The translations under genes and the position numbers were made by a program. Positions 47,403 to 58,742 of a stretch of DNA of 64,000 nucleotides are shown here, piece after piece. Under the pieces are notes generated by a model. That model did no database searches and was not told the DNA's origin. It saw nothing but the letters and a program-made list of their open reading frames with translations. Source of the DNA: Pleurodeles waltl (lineage: Eukaryota; Chordata; Amphibia; Caudata; Salamandridae); the NCBI RefSeq assembly GCF_031143425.1, contig NC_090439.1, positions 643,871,465-643,935,464 of the forward strand. Direction: 5' to 3'. Position 1 is the first letter of the stretch, and each line of letters begins with the position of its first letter.

Positions 47403-47537
47403 CAGCGGCGTAAAGAAACTTGAGTCCCTCCCACCCTGCAAAATCAGGGGTCTTGGGCTCGTGCACAGTGTACCGTGCTGAAGGCCACCGGGTTTGCAGA
47501 GGCCCCCTGGGCTGCGGGGGCCTTTGTTGCACCACTG
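47403..47537. mobile_element. Short hAT MITE, 135 bp
   Basis: The left end CAGCGGCGTAAAGAAAC and the right end GTTGCACCACTG form an imperfect inverted repeat of the CAGTGGCGTAAC type. The flanks CATTACAG (47395-47402) and CATTACAC (47538-47545) match at seven of eight positions, as a hAT target duplication should. An inner GGCCCCCTGGG...CGGGGGCC palindrome lies near the right end. Non-coding. Confidence 0.8.
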
Positions 47538-47545
47538 CATTACAC

Positions 47546-50500
47546 CCCAGGCAGTGAGTTGACTGACACAAGGGAACTCTGCTGTTGACGTTGATGTTCA
47601 AATCTTTTCTATTTGTGTGTAATAGTTGATGGTCTCAATTCGCAAAGAAGAGTGCAGTTAAGTGAGGAGACATGTCTACATATGTTCCACATTTGCTCTG
47701 CTTTTGGGGAGTTCTCAGTAATCCGTCAGGCCTAAGTCCCTGCCCCGTATCCCTAACTCTCCCCATGCTGACTGAGTTCATTGTAAACTTTTCCATTAAA
47801 CCAGTTTTTTGCCCACTGGGAAAGCATTTCCCCTCAGGAGGAACAGTTTTCCCAACATCTCCTTTCTTATGTAAGTGGTCTCTTCCCTGTCACACGGGAA
47901 ACACAACTACTCTCTTGCCTTTGGGAGAAGTTTTGTTTGTGCTTCCAGAGTAGCATGTTTGATGTAAAAAAAAATTGAATATCCAAAAAGTTGCAACTTT
48001 GTGGTTGTCTATAGGAATTTGCATCGCCACCCAACTCATAATACTATTAATATTCCATCTAAACTGACTTTGGTGCACCTTGGCACATGAGTAAATGATA
48101 TTTCCATTAGAAAATCCTCAAATCCTGTGAATGAGGATTCGGAATGACCTAATGAAAATACAACTTTAAGTATTATATATACGAGGCCCAATGAGCTTGA
48201 CACTGCTCCAGGTGTCAATACGTGGCTTCTGTTTGTCTGGTTTATGATTCTTGCTGTATTATTTTGGATCATCAGTGTATGGTGACACCATTGTAGGGTT
48301 ACCAGGAATATAAACAATATGCTAATTTTATCTGACCCCTGAAGTGACATTTGTTATGGTCACAATGTAATTTTCTGAATTGAAGGAGAGATGTTTACGC
48401 ATTATATTAGTTAGAGGTCTATCCAAGCACCAAATGATAACAATGAATTAAATTAAGCTGATTGTCTTTAAAACAAGCATATCACATCTTGACTCTTATT
48501 TTGAGAGTGTGCAGAGAGGTCTGTCTGAGGGAGATACACGCAGCAGAACTCCAGAACTTACCGGGTGTGTTCTGAAAAAGTAGACCTGAATTATAATCCC
48601 TTAAACGGAAGTACGCCTTAGCTTTTGTTAGCTGCAGTTGTCACTCTCTGGTCTTCTTATTCATCTCAAACACATTTGACAAAACATAAGTTGCTCTGCC
48701 GCCTGACATAACAAAGAGCCAGCAGTGCCCCAGAACTCTGTTCTACTAGCCTTAGGAAGAAAAGATACTGTCTACCTCCCACATCCTCCTGCTACCTTGA
48801 CCCTCCCAGTGAAACAAGTGCCATTTGGATGAAGAACAGGGGAGGGTGGGCTATCAGATATCCTCTGGACAATTGGACTAGTTGGTCTCTTGATGTTTTG
48901 CAGGGGTAAAGCTCTTGTGATGATATGCTCCTTCATTGGGTCGTGTGATGCACATGGCAATGATGTGTTTGCCATTAGATGACCTGGACGACAGGTGGTG
49001 ACATGCTAGAGTGAGTGTGGCTGGGGGTACTATGCAGGCATGTGGCTTGTTGTGTATTTGGGCAGTTCTTCTCTTTTGGCATGTGTCATTGCTAGCAGGG
49101 ATGCCATCTGCTTCAAGCAGCCTGTGGCTGGATGGTCGCACATTGAAGCATGGGGCAGATATGTGGTTCGTGCATGCAGGTGGCTTACTTTCGGTATTTC
49201 CGCTTGGTTGTCTCTAGTGAATTTGCTGCAACCTGGAGGCTGGCTTGTGTTGTTTGGTGCACTCTTGGGTAGCAATACAAGTCATCGGTCTTTTCACCCT
49301 GTTCATCCCTCCTGCGCACCTGTTGTCGTTAGGTTCTTGAGCGTGACAGGTCTGTCACACGCTCCTCTCCCCGCTCCTCACTTCTCTTTGTGATGGGGCG
49401 TTGTGCCACGCTCTCTGCTTGCATGCTGTGATGTAGCGTCCAGCATCATATGTTCTCTTTGCATGGACCTCTCACAGGTCCAGTCCTATCTGATGACTAG
49501 GTGTCTTATCCTCTTCATGTTGCGGTGGCGGCAGCTTGCCATTCGGGGTGTGCGACTCTCCTCTTGCTTGTAATGGGCAACTGGTGACTCTGTCTCAAGG
49601 CAGTGTGGGGAAGGACATACCCTGAACAGTGTTTGGCCCACTGCAGGGCAGTGCTAGTGCAGTTATGGAGACTGCAGTCTCATTCCTGCATTCAGGCCAC
49701 ACTGGGCCCCTCCTTCAGGATCTTCTTGGCTGCTCTGTTCCGTGGATGGCTGGTAACTTCCCTTTCACCTCCTCTTTGCTTGAGGACACAATGCTTGCCC
49801 CTTGAAGCTGCACCCATTGCAGCACTTGGTTCTGCTTACGGTCGTGTGTGCTTGGAAGGGTTGGTCACTCTGAATGACACTCCTATTGACGGGCCAATAG
49901 TGGCCATTAAGTGCTGGGGCAGCTGGCCGGTACGTACTCTTTTATGCAGCCCTGCATTGTCCATGTGCTCCCTGGAGGCACTCTGGCTGCATTGCACAAC
50001 AGCGGCCTCTTCATTCACAAAGGTCCTTCCCGTCTGTGAGGTGCTACCTTGAACAGAAGTGACTTCTCTGGGCAGTGTCTCTGCTGTGTTGGCAGTTGGT
50101 GGCTCGATGCAGGTAGGTAGTGTTGTGACACTGGGGAGAAATTGCTGCTCGGTCCTTACTTTTCCTCTCATAGGTGTGTCATCCATTTTGGATGGCAGTG
50201 GAGATAGATTTTACTTTCTTTGATCTGGTCTGCAACATCTTCCATACTTTCTTTCTCATGGCCACAGTATATAGGGTGCTCTGCTGGATCACTGTAGGAG
50301 GCGAGGGTCTTCTTTTACTTCCGATGGTGGCAGCTTGCCACTAGGAGCCGTGTGACTCTCCCCAGAGTGTGGTCACAGCAAACTTCCACTAGGAGGCGTG
50401 CAATGCTCTCTCGACTAGTTGAGTGGGCTGAGTATGCAACTGGGCTTTAGCCTCTTGCACCTTAGTCTCCCTCCTGTTTCTCTTTGCCTCTTTGCCTGCA

Positions 50501-50785
50501 TGCTGCAGGGGTCAGGTTAAACTGTTCTGTACATTTTCTTTATAAGACATGTGTCCTCTAGCAGAGTCTGACATGCACTGCACCTATACTTATCCTCCGT
50601 CTCAACAGTCCAACGCTTGCAGTAGGACTACTGTTCCTCTTTTGCACCATTGCAAATCCTGTCCAGATCTGTCTTTTGCAGGGGGATGGTGGGTGATGAT
50701 TCCCCCAACTACAGTAGCTTTACTTGCCTTCCTTTTGTGGACAGATGATGGTAGTTGCAACCGGAAGCAAGTACTCTCCTCTGAC
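47546..50785. other. Gene-poor stretch upstream of the LTR element
   Basis: A motif of about 35 bases, GCAGCTTGCCAyTmGGrGyy followed by GTGTGCGACTCTCC or GTGTGACTCTCC, occurs at 49531 and 50330, with a weaker copy at about 50388. Long frames on both strands (49603-50052 plus, 49836-50186 minus) overlap and have no certain match. The minus frame is Ser/Thr/Glu-rich and might be a decayed accessory protein of a DNA transposon, but this is a guess. Confidence 0.35.
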
Positions 50786-50790
50786 CAGCG

Positions 50791-51025
50791 TGTTGTACTC
50801 GCGACGTTCTGGTGTTGCCTAGCGCGACACCAGAAGAGCGGAGCGAGCGCGGCCGTTCTGGTGTTGCCTAGCGCGACACCAGAAGACCGGAGCGAGCGCG
50901 GCCGTGATAGATGAAACGGTTGCTGCTCGTGTGCCGCCTCGGTACGCGTTTGGAGATCGGGGACAATTTTACATTAAATAAAATTACCGTGTTGCCTACA
51001 ACTTCGGCTTCCCTCGCTTACTTCA
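50791..51025 (+). repeat. 5' LTR of the Ty3/gypsy element
   Basis: It starts TGTTGTACTC and ends CTTACTTCA. It contains a tandem duplication of about 49 bp, each unit holding TTCTGGTGT and ACACCAGAA as 9-bp hairpin arms followed by a GCGAGCGCGGCCG segment. AATAAA at 50977-50982, 43 bases before the LTR end, is a likely poly-A signal that marks the R region. The sequence after the LTR, TTTGGCGACAAGGG at 51026, has the TGG start expected of a tRNA primer-binding site; I could not name the tRNA. Confidence 0.9.
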
Positions 51026-51528
51026 TTTGGCGACAAGGGTTATCTCCAGATGCTGCGGACCTGCGCGGAAAGTCTCTTGTCGGTGGCTATTCTATGTTTG
51101 AGGCTGTGACGACGTTGGAATCAGAAAAAAAGAGTTTTCAGCACTCGGGGGAGTGGTTTTGCTTCAAGGAAATACTCCAACTGCACGCAAAAATAAGCCA
51201 AACGCAAACTAAGGAGTTTATTTGCTACTAAATAAAAAAAAAACAAGGTATGGACTGGTCTACTGATGATTTGACCTACGCTACTTTACGTTGTCACAGT
51301 ATATGTCTACAAACAGCGTTTTACAGACTTAAGACAACTGTTCTCAGAAGGATTATAGATTGTGTAGCGAACATTTGTTGGAAATCTAACTTTTGATGTG
51401 AGAGAAAAAAAAAAAAAAAAAAAAACAAACAACATTTACATTTTGGTGTGTTGCGGACAATTCAGCAAAATTATTTTTTCAGTACAGTTATATTGTTTAT
51501 TTTGTAAATATTTTTGAGTAGCCTCACC

Positions 51529-51879
51529 ATGCAATCGGTTCTGCCCCCACCGCCATTTCTAGACAGTCCAGGTGAACCAGCTATATGTTGGAAACAATGG
51601 TTTGATGCCTTCGAAACATATTTAGGGACGATTGGTGCATCACGTTACAGGCCGGAACGGAAAAAATGTCTGCTGCTCCATTCTATTGGCTTTGAGGGAA
51701 GAGCGATTTTCAAGCATCTACCTGAAGTACTGATGGAGGATGATGAAATGGATGAGTATGAATCTGCAGTGAAGAAAATGAGCAACAGATTTGATGCTCC
51801 CCCCAGCTTGGTAGTGGCTAGACACAAGTTTTTTAAAAGAGTACAACGCTCAAGTGAAGATGTAGACACATATATTTAA
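51529..51879 (+). pseudogene. Gag N-terminal part, truncated
   Basis: From ATG at 51529 a frame of 116 codons runs to TAA at 51877. A proline-rich start is followed by WKQWFDAFETYL, KKCLLLHSIGFEGRAIF and ARHKFFKRVQRSSEDVDTYI. These are the ordered blocks of retrotransposon Gag capsid proteins (WxxFExYL, LLHxxGxEA, RxxFxxRxQxxxExVxxY), which build the particle around element RNA. The frame stops exactly where sequence from the RNase H/integrase border begins, so the rest of gag, protease and reverse transcriptase were lost in one deletion. No zinc knuckle remains. Confidence 0.85.
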
Positions 51880-53322
51880 CGTGAGGGCAGATTTTCTGTC
51901 AAGATTTCCCAGTCAGCGTAGCCCGTTGGTTGATGATTTTGTGGATGACGAATGTTGTATGATTGCAGCAGTTGAGGTTGAACAAGTATGTGTATGTTCT
52001 GAGTCAGAGTGGAAGGAGAAGATGGCTGATGATATTGACTTGTGCACAGTTATGAAGTGTATAGTTGAGGGTTGGCCGTATGAGAGGGAGTTGGCGTCGG
52101 CCATTCAGCCATTTTGGTAGGTTTCTGATGAGTTGACAATTGAGGATGGTATTCTTTTGAGGAACGACAAATTAATTCCCCCGGAAGGTTTGAGGTGTTC
52201 TCTATTGAAGAAAGCGCATGATGGTCATTTGGGGGCCACATTGACAAAAAGACGAGTGAGAGACAGTTTTTGGTGGCCTCGCATGGACAATGAAATCGAT
52301 CAATTAGTAAGGAATTGTGTAGTGTGTTCCAACCCTGACAAGTGTTTGAAACCTGTAACACCACCCTTAATGCCCATAATGTGTCCTGATGGTCCTTGGC
52401 GTAAATTGGGGGTTGATATGGTAGGACCTTTTCACTCACTAAATTGTAAGTTGCGCTATGCATATGTTATTGTTGATTATTTTTCAAAGTGGCCTTATGT
52501 CAAATTTGTTCAGGACCCGAATGCCAAGACTCTTGTGCTATTCCTGAGGGAAGTGTTCATGAGTGAAGGGTTTCCAGAGGAAATCATTTCGGACAATGGA
52601 GTTCAATTTATGTCTGAAGAGTTTAAAACATTTTTGGAGCAAGGGCATGTTAAACATCTGAGATGTTCTCTTTATCAACCCCAAACGAATGGTTTGGTGG
52701 AGAGATTCAACCGTGTGTTGGGGGATTGTGTCAGGTGGGCGTTGAAGAATGGGTGTGATGTGCAGGCGTCGGTCCAAGCAATGCTGTGGTTTTATAGAAC
52801 TACTCCTCATTCCACCACGGGGGTATCTCCTTTTGAAGCTTTGAAAGGAAGAAAGCCTAATACGCAAATCAAACCTGGGTGGATGTCCAAGTTTTTTAAA
52901 AATATGCATGTTGGAGACCGTACTGACATTATCAAAACTAACGTGGATAACAAACAGTGTGCACAAAAGAGATACTTTGACAACAAGAAAGGGGCAAAAG
53001 AGTCGTCTATTGCAGTAGGCGATTGGGTTGCAGTAAAATTGCCTACTTTTGTTAAAAAGGGCAATCCCAAATTTTCTGAACCGGTTAGGGTTGATCTTGT
53101 TTTGGGTAATGCTGTAAGGGTTCAGGGGTCAAGGTTGTCAAACTGAAAGGGAGATCGGATCCTCAGTTTGTAACTAAGGGTGATTTAGTAAGACAGTCTG
53201 ACTCGAATGTAAGTGGGGCTGGTTTAGTGAAACAGTCTGATTTGTGTGACAGTACTGGTGAAGGTTTGGTCGTGCGCAGGAGTAACAGAGTAAGAAAATT
53301 GACTTGGAAACTGCGTCAATGA
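51875..53322 (+). pseudogene. Ty3/gypsy integrase, broken by a stop and a frameshift
   Basis: The part begins NVRADFLSRFP, the linker that normally follows RNase H. An in-frame TAG (52118-52120) interrupts it, after which a 337-codon frame (52133-53146) holds the domains. In that frame's numbering these are an HHCC zinc finger (H29, H32, C62, C65), a catalytic core D95, D154 and E190 with exactly 35 residues between the last two, QTNGLVERFNR around the Glu, and a basic C-terminal domain (about 280-330). The enzyme inserts element DNA into the genome. Near 53120-53146 the frame shifts, and the usual C-terminal tail (RRSNRVRKL) continues in another frame to about 53322. The catalytic triad is intact, but the reading frame is not. 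Confidence 0.9.
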
Positions 53323-53515
53323 GTTACTGTATGAGTTGTGTCTTCTAAACTGCATTTATTAGACAACGGGTAATTTCGATGTATTTTCTGGCAACGTTAA
53401 TTTCTTATGTGTTTATTTTTTTATTGTGGTTTATAGCTTTTGTAAATAAGGGTATTTTTTTCTGTTGAGATGGGGGTTGTATTGTTTGTAAAAAAAAAAT
53501 TAAAAAAAAACTCAA

Positions 53516-53750
53516 TGTTGTACTTGCGACGTTCTGGTGTTGCCTAGTGCGACACCAGAAGAGCGGAGCGAGCGCGGCCGTTCTGGTGTTGCCTAGCGCG
53601 ACACCAGAAGACCGGAGCGAGCGCGGCCGCGATAGATGAAACGGTTGCTGCTCGTGTGCCGCCTCGGTACGCGTTTGGAGATCGGGGACAATTTTACATA
53701 AAATAAAATTACCGTGTTGCCTACAACTTCGGCTTCCCTCGCTTACTTCA
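53516..53750 (+). repeat. 3' LTR of the Ty3/gypsy element
   Basis: The same 235 bp as the 5' LTR with four differences, followed directly by CAGCG. The AATAAA equivalent is at 53702-53707 and would provide the poly-A signal. Upstream, AGATGGGGG near 53468 and an A-rich run (53491-53510) lie where a polypurine tract is expected; which one primes plus-strand synthesis is not clear. Confidence 0.9.
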
Positions 53751-53755
53751 CAGCG

Positions 53756-55850
53756 GTCACTGCAGATGGCCACCAGAGGGTTCTCTATGCACTATGCACC
53801 TGTCCTGGCTTCCCTTTAAAACCCTGGTCACCCCTGCAGCAAAGGAGGAAAAGAGCTGTTCTCACTATAATATATACCTTGGGCCAGGCATGGTCATGTT
53901 TCTCCTGCAACTGATTAGCAATTTTTGGAAAGCAATGGAGATATGAGAGGTAGCAGATGTACACTCAGGTAAAGCATGCCAGTTCTTTACTTTGCTTTCT
54001 TGACTTGATTTGATGTGCCCGGCATGCAGCACAGTGAAAGTCGTCACACCGGCTCCTCTCTATTTCAGCAATATCTGTGTGGCGAGTGGCCATGGGGATC
54101 TACCTCCCTGTTGTTGCATAGCTGTGAATGGCATGATGTTGGCTCATTCTCACCTTTGCCCAGGTGCGCAATGAGGGTGAGGGTGCTCAAGGGAGTGCTT
54201 TGTTTCAATCACGGGGTGGCCTCATGCTGACACCTATGGGTTCTGGCCTCATTTTTTCGTGTGTGCTGCGTGGCAGCTGTGGCCAGCATCCTTTCTGGCA
54301 GACACTGGCTGCCGCAGCCGGGTTGTTGTGGGGGATTACTAGATTTTGTACCTAGTGACCGACAGTGTTCACCCGTTGCCAAGGCTCCACTTAGGCCCTT
54401 CTGCATAGTCCACGCAATCCTGCGGCGACCCATCGAAAGGGCCTCAATGGAATCCCTGCACAAGAGTTGGTCCAAGAAGCACTGGGGCTTCAGAGGAAGG
54501 CATCCAAGCATCACTGATGTCCTTCCAGTCTTTGCGGGATTGGCCATCATGGAGTCAGGATGCCTTACGAGAAACCTCTGCAGCAGGCTCCACCAAGGCT
54601 CCTGATGCACCATGTTTGAACTGTTTGACACCAAAAGCATCACCATGAGAGCACTCAGGACTGACCAATAGTGTGTGAGTAGACATTGACCTAACCAACT
54701 GGCTGTCAAAAAATCTGGACTCCATCTGCACAGAGTACGTGCCCAGTAGTAGCTGATTAAACCATGGGTGAGTACAGAGACGCCTGGGTGCACCCAACTT
54801 CGCCTGTCTACTGCCAGCCTGTGGACTGCCTTTCGAGGGTGAGAGACTAAGCGGTGTCTAGTGTGTTTTTTGTTTTATTCTCACAGGTTGGACTTCTTTT
54901 TATTTTTAATAAAGTTTGGGAGGAATGCAATGCCCTGCTGGACATATACTAGTGTTTGCTAAACACTTACTCTCAGCCACTCCTTGAGGGCTGGTCTTTA
55001 CCCCCCTCCCCACACCCATCCAACACAGATGTCACCGGTCAGGAGTCCCTGCCAGTAAAACAGCCTGGGTGCATGTGCTCATGGCTAGTTGTAAGTCCAG
55101 TAACCATGTCTCTGGGTCATTCATTTATTTGGTATGTGGCCCAGGGCTTACGACTTTATAATATGCACAGACCCAGCAGCTTCAAGTGGTATCTGGGTTG
55201 ATTATAAGGACATCGTGTTTTTTGCTTTTTTAGCAACGGGGAACTGAAGCACAGAGACAGACAAACGGATCTGCCTTGGAACACTCATTGTAGGGAATGA
55301 AGTGTGTGCAGTTTTTGAATAGAGCGGCATACCACACTTCTGCTGTTTGAGTGCTTTGTAAATAACCTGTTTACAACAACCCACTTTAATGGTATTCAAT
55401 GTACTAATCTCCACAAGGAGAGACGGCTGAGTAGGCTGTCCTAGGATTACAACTCGTGACCAGTCATCAATGCATACTGCAGCACGTGCACAGTTCATCC
55501 TGCTGGCACGAAGCATACTTACCTTATTATGCGTGTAATTCATTTACAAAGTTGTTTTTCTGCCGGGGCTCTAGAAGGTCTCTTGAGAAATACTCCTGGA
55601 AATCCATAAAAATTGAAGCGCTGACAATTTCAAAACAATACTTTGAAAGCGTTTTTTATTTTTTCTATCATCATAGAAAGGTTCACGACTAGGTGCCAAA
55701 CATCGCACTGAATAATATGACTCATTTGGATGCCGCATTACCAGAACCTATCACGCTTGTATAACTATTTAATAATACAGTTTTTTCCCAGGGGGAAAGG
55801 ATACTGACAAGCACTGACAATGCCAATAGGTTTGGATAATATATGAAAGC
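53756..55850. other. Gene-poor stretch downstream of the LTR element
   Basis: This continues the sequence interrupted by the LTR element. A 194-codon minus-strand frame (54209-54793) overlaps a plus-strand frame (54261-54605) and shows no recognisable domain. AATAAAG occurs near 54908 on the plus strand in a T-rich context but cannot be linked to a gene. Confidence 0.35.
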
Positions 55851-55853
55851 CTT

Positions 55854-57310
55854 AACCCCTTTGCTGCTAGCCCCCCCCCCCCCCCCTCAGGTGCCAGGCC
55901 TTTTTTTTGGCTATTTGGAGCAGTTTGTGCTTAGGCCCTCATAACTTTTTGTCCACATAAGCTACCCACACCAAATGTGCGTCCTTTTTTTCCAAAATCC
56001 TAGGGATTCTAGAGGTACTCAGACTTTGTGGGTTCCCCTGGAGGAGACCAAGGAATTAGCCAAAATACAGCTTTTTAAAAACACTGGGAAAAAAGGGCTG
56101 CAGAAGGCGGCTTGTGTTTTTTTCCCCTGAAAATGGCATCAACAAAGCTTTTGTGGTGCTAAAATCACCATCTTCCCAGCTTTCAGGAACAGGCAGACTT
56201 GAATCAGAAAACTACATTTTTCAACACAATTTTGTGATTTTACTGGGACATCCCCCATTTTTACTATATTTTGTGCTTTTAGCCTTCTTCCAGTTATTGA
56301 CAGAAATGGGTGTGAAACCAATGCTGGATCCCGGAAAGCGAAACATTTCTGAAAAGTAGACAACATTTTGAGTTCAGCAAGGGGACATTTGTGTACATCC
56401 TACAAGGTTTTCCTACAGAAAATAATAGCTGGAATAAAAAAATATTGAAGTTGAGGTGAAGAAACAGCCATTTTTCTCCCCGTTTTACTCTGTAACTTTT
56501 TCCTGAGATGTCAGATTTTTTAAAGCAATATACTGTTACATCTGCTGGACTCTTCTGGTTGCACATATATATAGGGCTTGTAAGTTCATCAAGAGCCCAG
56601 GTCCAATAAATGAGCTGCACCTTGTAATGGGTTTTCATTGTACACTGGGTGTACAGCAGTTAATTTGCTGAAATATTTAAGGAGTGAAAAATAGGTATCA
56701 AGGAAACCTTTGTATTTCCAAAATTAGCACAAAATAAGGTGTTGAGAAGCAGTGGTTATTTGCATATCTCTGAATTCTGGGGTGCCCATATTAGCATGTG
56801 AATTACAATGCATTTCTCAAATAGACGTCTTTTTTACACACTGTCTTACATTTGGAAGGAGAAAATGTAGAGAAAGACAAGGGGCCATAACACTTGTTTT
56901 GCTATTCTGTGTTCCCCCAAGTCACTTGATAAAAATGGCACCTCAATTGCGTGGGTAGGCATAATGCCCGCAACAGGAAATGCAACATGGACACATCACA
57001 TTTTTACATTTAAAACTGATGTGTTTTTTGGAAAGCGCCTAACTGTGGATTTTGATCTCTAGCTTAGCCGGCACCTAGGAAAACCTAACAAACCTGTGCA
57101 TTTTTCAAAACTAGACACATAGGGGAATAGAGGATGGGGTGACTTGTGGGGCTCTCACAGATTTTGTTACCCAGAATCCTTTGCAAACCTCAAAATTTGG
57201 CCGAAAAAAACCTTTTCCTCATATTTTGGTGACAGAAAGTTCTGGAATGTGAGAGGAGCCACAAATTTCCTTCCACCCAGCGTTCCCCCAAGTCTCCCGA
57301 TAAAAATGCA
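55854..57310 (+). repeat. Composite repeat A, copy 2
   Basis: It starts AACCCCTTTGCTGC plus a C-run (about 55871-55887) and aligns with copy 1 at 41065-41370. It then carries about 1 kb (56150-57163) missing from copy 1 and aligns again at 57165-57308 with 41385-41510. It ends abruptly after TCTCCCGATAAAAATG, where copy 1 continues into its second block. So copy 2 is truncated at the right, and neither copy is complete. No supportable coding frame was found. Confidence 0.65.
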
Positions 57311-58742
57311 AATCTTCTATCCCCAAGGTTTGTCACAGGGGATATCCAACACTGAAGCACTTGCCTTCTAGAGTAATATGTAACACAGTAACTTTTTGAA
57401 GTTTTACCACATAGTAATAATAATTTGTATTGTTTATTGACTTTAACTTATGCTTTTCACAAGAAACACATTAGTACTATTTCCGCTATCCAAACTTTTC
57501 ATAATAAGCAATGTGATCTATAGCCTTGATCACTGTCTTGTCATAAGATTTCCAATAAAGCTAAAAACGGAACACAAACACACCTTTTTTAGTGAAACAC
57601 ACAACTTCACCCCAATCAAATGCTGTACTCAAGGGAATCAACTTGTGGCCTACTGAGAAGCACATCTGAAACTCAATTTCTACAGATCACATTAGATCTG
57701 GTGAAAGCTATGCTGTCAAGCCAGACGTAAAATGCAGTGATACATACAGACCTTAAGTCACAAACATAAGTACAACTCTGCTGCATAGCACAATATGTAT
57801 CCACATTCATCTCCGTGCCCATGAATCACTGGAGTGTGGCAATATGCATGGCGACTGAACTTTTTGTAGTCATACTGAAGGGCTCTATAAAGCTCACTCC
57901 TACGGGTTTGTGGAACATTTAATTAAATCATATTTTATTTCAGCACTGAAAAGAGGCATTGAAATCAGAAGAGGTACTCTTGTAATGTACATTAAAAGCC
58001 CAGAGAATCTGTAGTTACATATAATCACTGGAAGAAAGACATGTAGAAGGACCATTTGTTGTGCCCAGAGATTGTGTGAGGTGATCTAGATAGTTCTGCC
58101 ATGCTAAGTAAGTTTTCTATCATGCCTTATTTATGGGAGATTGCAGTAGACCTACCAGACATGAGTGTGGTAGACCTTGTTAGGCCTGAAGACGGTTGGC
58201 TGTTGAAGATAAGCAAAGAATGCAAAATGACCTACTTCCATTGGGAAAAAATAAAACTCTCATGTACTAGAGTCTTCTACACCAAGCGAATCATAGCCCT
58301 CGCCCTCAAGGGAGAGGAGATGCAGAAGGTATCTATCCCCCTTTATTGTGATGCAGCTTACCCCACCCGGTTTGTGAGCCTCAGATTCAGGAAAGTGAGA
58401 GGAAGTGTTTTTTAGGATGGCTGCGCTAAGCCCTTAATTTCTCTATCTGAAGTTTTGCCTTAAGAACCAACCATCTGAAGTTCATCAAAAGCCCACAACT
58501 AAGGTCCTGAGTATGACTTAAGTGGAATTCTGCTCTGTTCAGTCATGAGTGAGCCATTCTTCCCACACCTTGAATTCCCAATACAGGAACAATGGACTCA
58601 ATTTTGCCAGTCGAAAAATCTGGCTGGCAAAATCACCTTAGGAATGGACTGCAGATCAGCCCTGCCCCCTCCCAAGGCAGTGTGGGGCATGTAATGCTCT
58701 ACCATGCCAAGTAACATCCACCCCATCTCTCCTCATCCGCCC
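57311..58742. other. Gene-free stretch
   Basis: No feature could be assigned. A 104-codon frame at 58101-58415 has no recognisable motif and no splice-site pair. Confidence 0.4.

Larger units (their letters stand above)
50791..53750 (+). mobile_element. Ty3/gypsy LTR retrotransposon, internally deleted, TSD CAGCG
   Basis: Two direct LTRs of 235 bp (50791-51025 and 53516-53750) enclose 2490 bp and are flanked by identical 5-bp duplications CAGCG (50786-50790 and 53751-53755). By eye the LTRs differ at four positions: C/T, C/T, T/C and T/A. This indicates a recent insertion. The internal region has a Gag N-terminal frame and an integrase region in the order gag then integrase. Protease, reverse transcriptase and RNase H are missing, so the order and the integrase type place it in Ty3/gypsy. 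It also has an in-frame stop and frameshifts. It cannot copy itself and would need enzymes from a full-length relative. Confidence 0.93.

Noticed and set aside
49603..50186. 149-codon plus and 116-codon minus overlapping frames
   Set aside because: No convincing similarity. A decayed Myb/SANT-like accessory protein of a Harbinger element was considered for the minus strand but rests on composition only.
50911..51231. 106-codon frame running from the 5' LTR into the leader of the gypsy element
   Set aside because: It crosses the LTR border and presumed primer-binding site, has no retroelement motif, and is better explained as chance.
51402..51424. Run of about 20 A that could mark a poly-A tail of a LINE or processed copy
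   Set aside because: It is inside the gypsy leader between the LTR and gag, with no retrocopy upstream; treated as a simple repeat.
54209..54793. 194-codon minus-strand frame
   Set aside because: No recognisable domain, overlaps a long plus-strand frame, and no splice or poly-A context. Left unannotated as a gene.
55871..55887. Long C run
   Set aside because: Homopolymer within composite repeat A, probably slippage-expanded; no independent feature.
58101..58415. 104-codon plus-strand frame
   Set aside because: No recognisable domain or exon signals.
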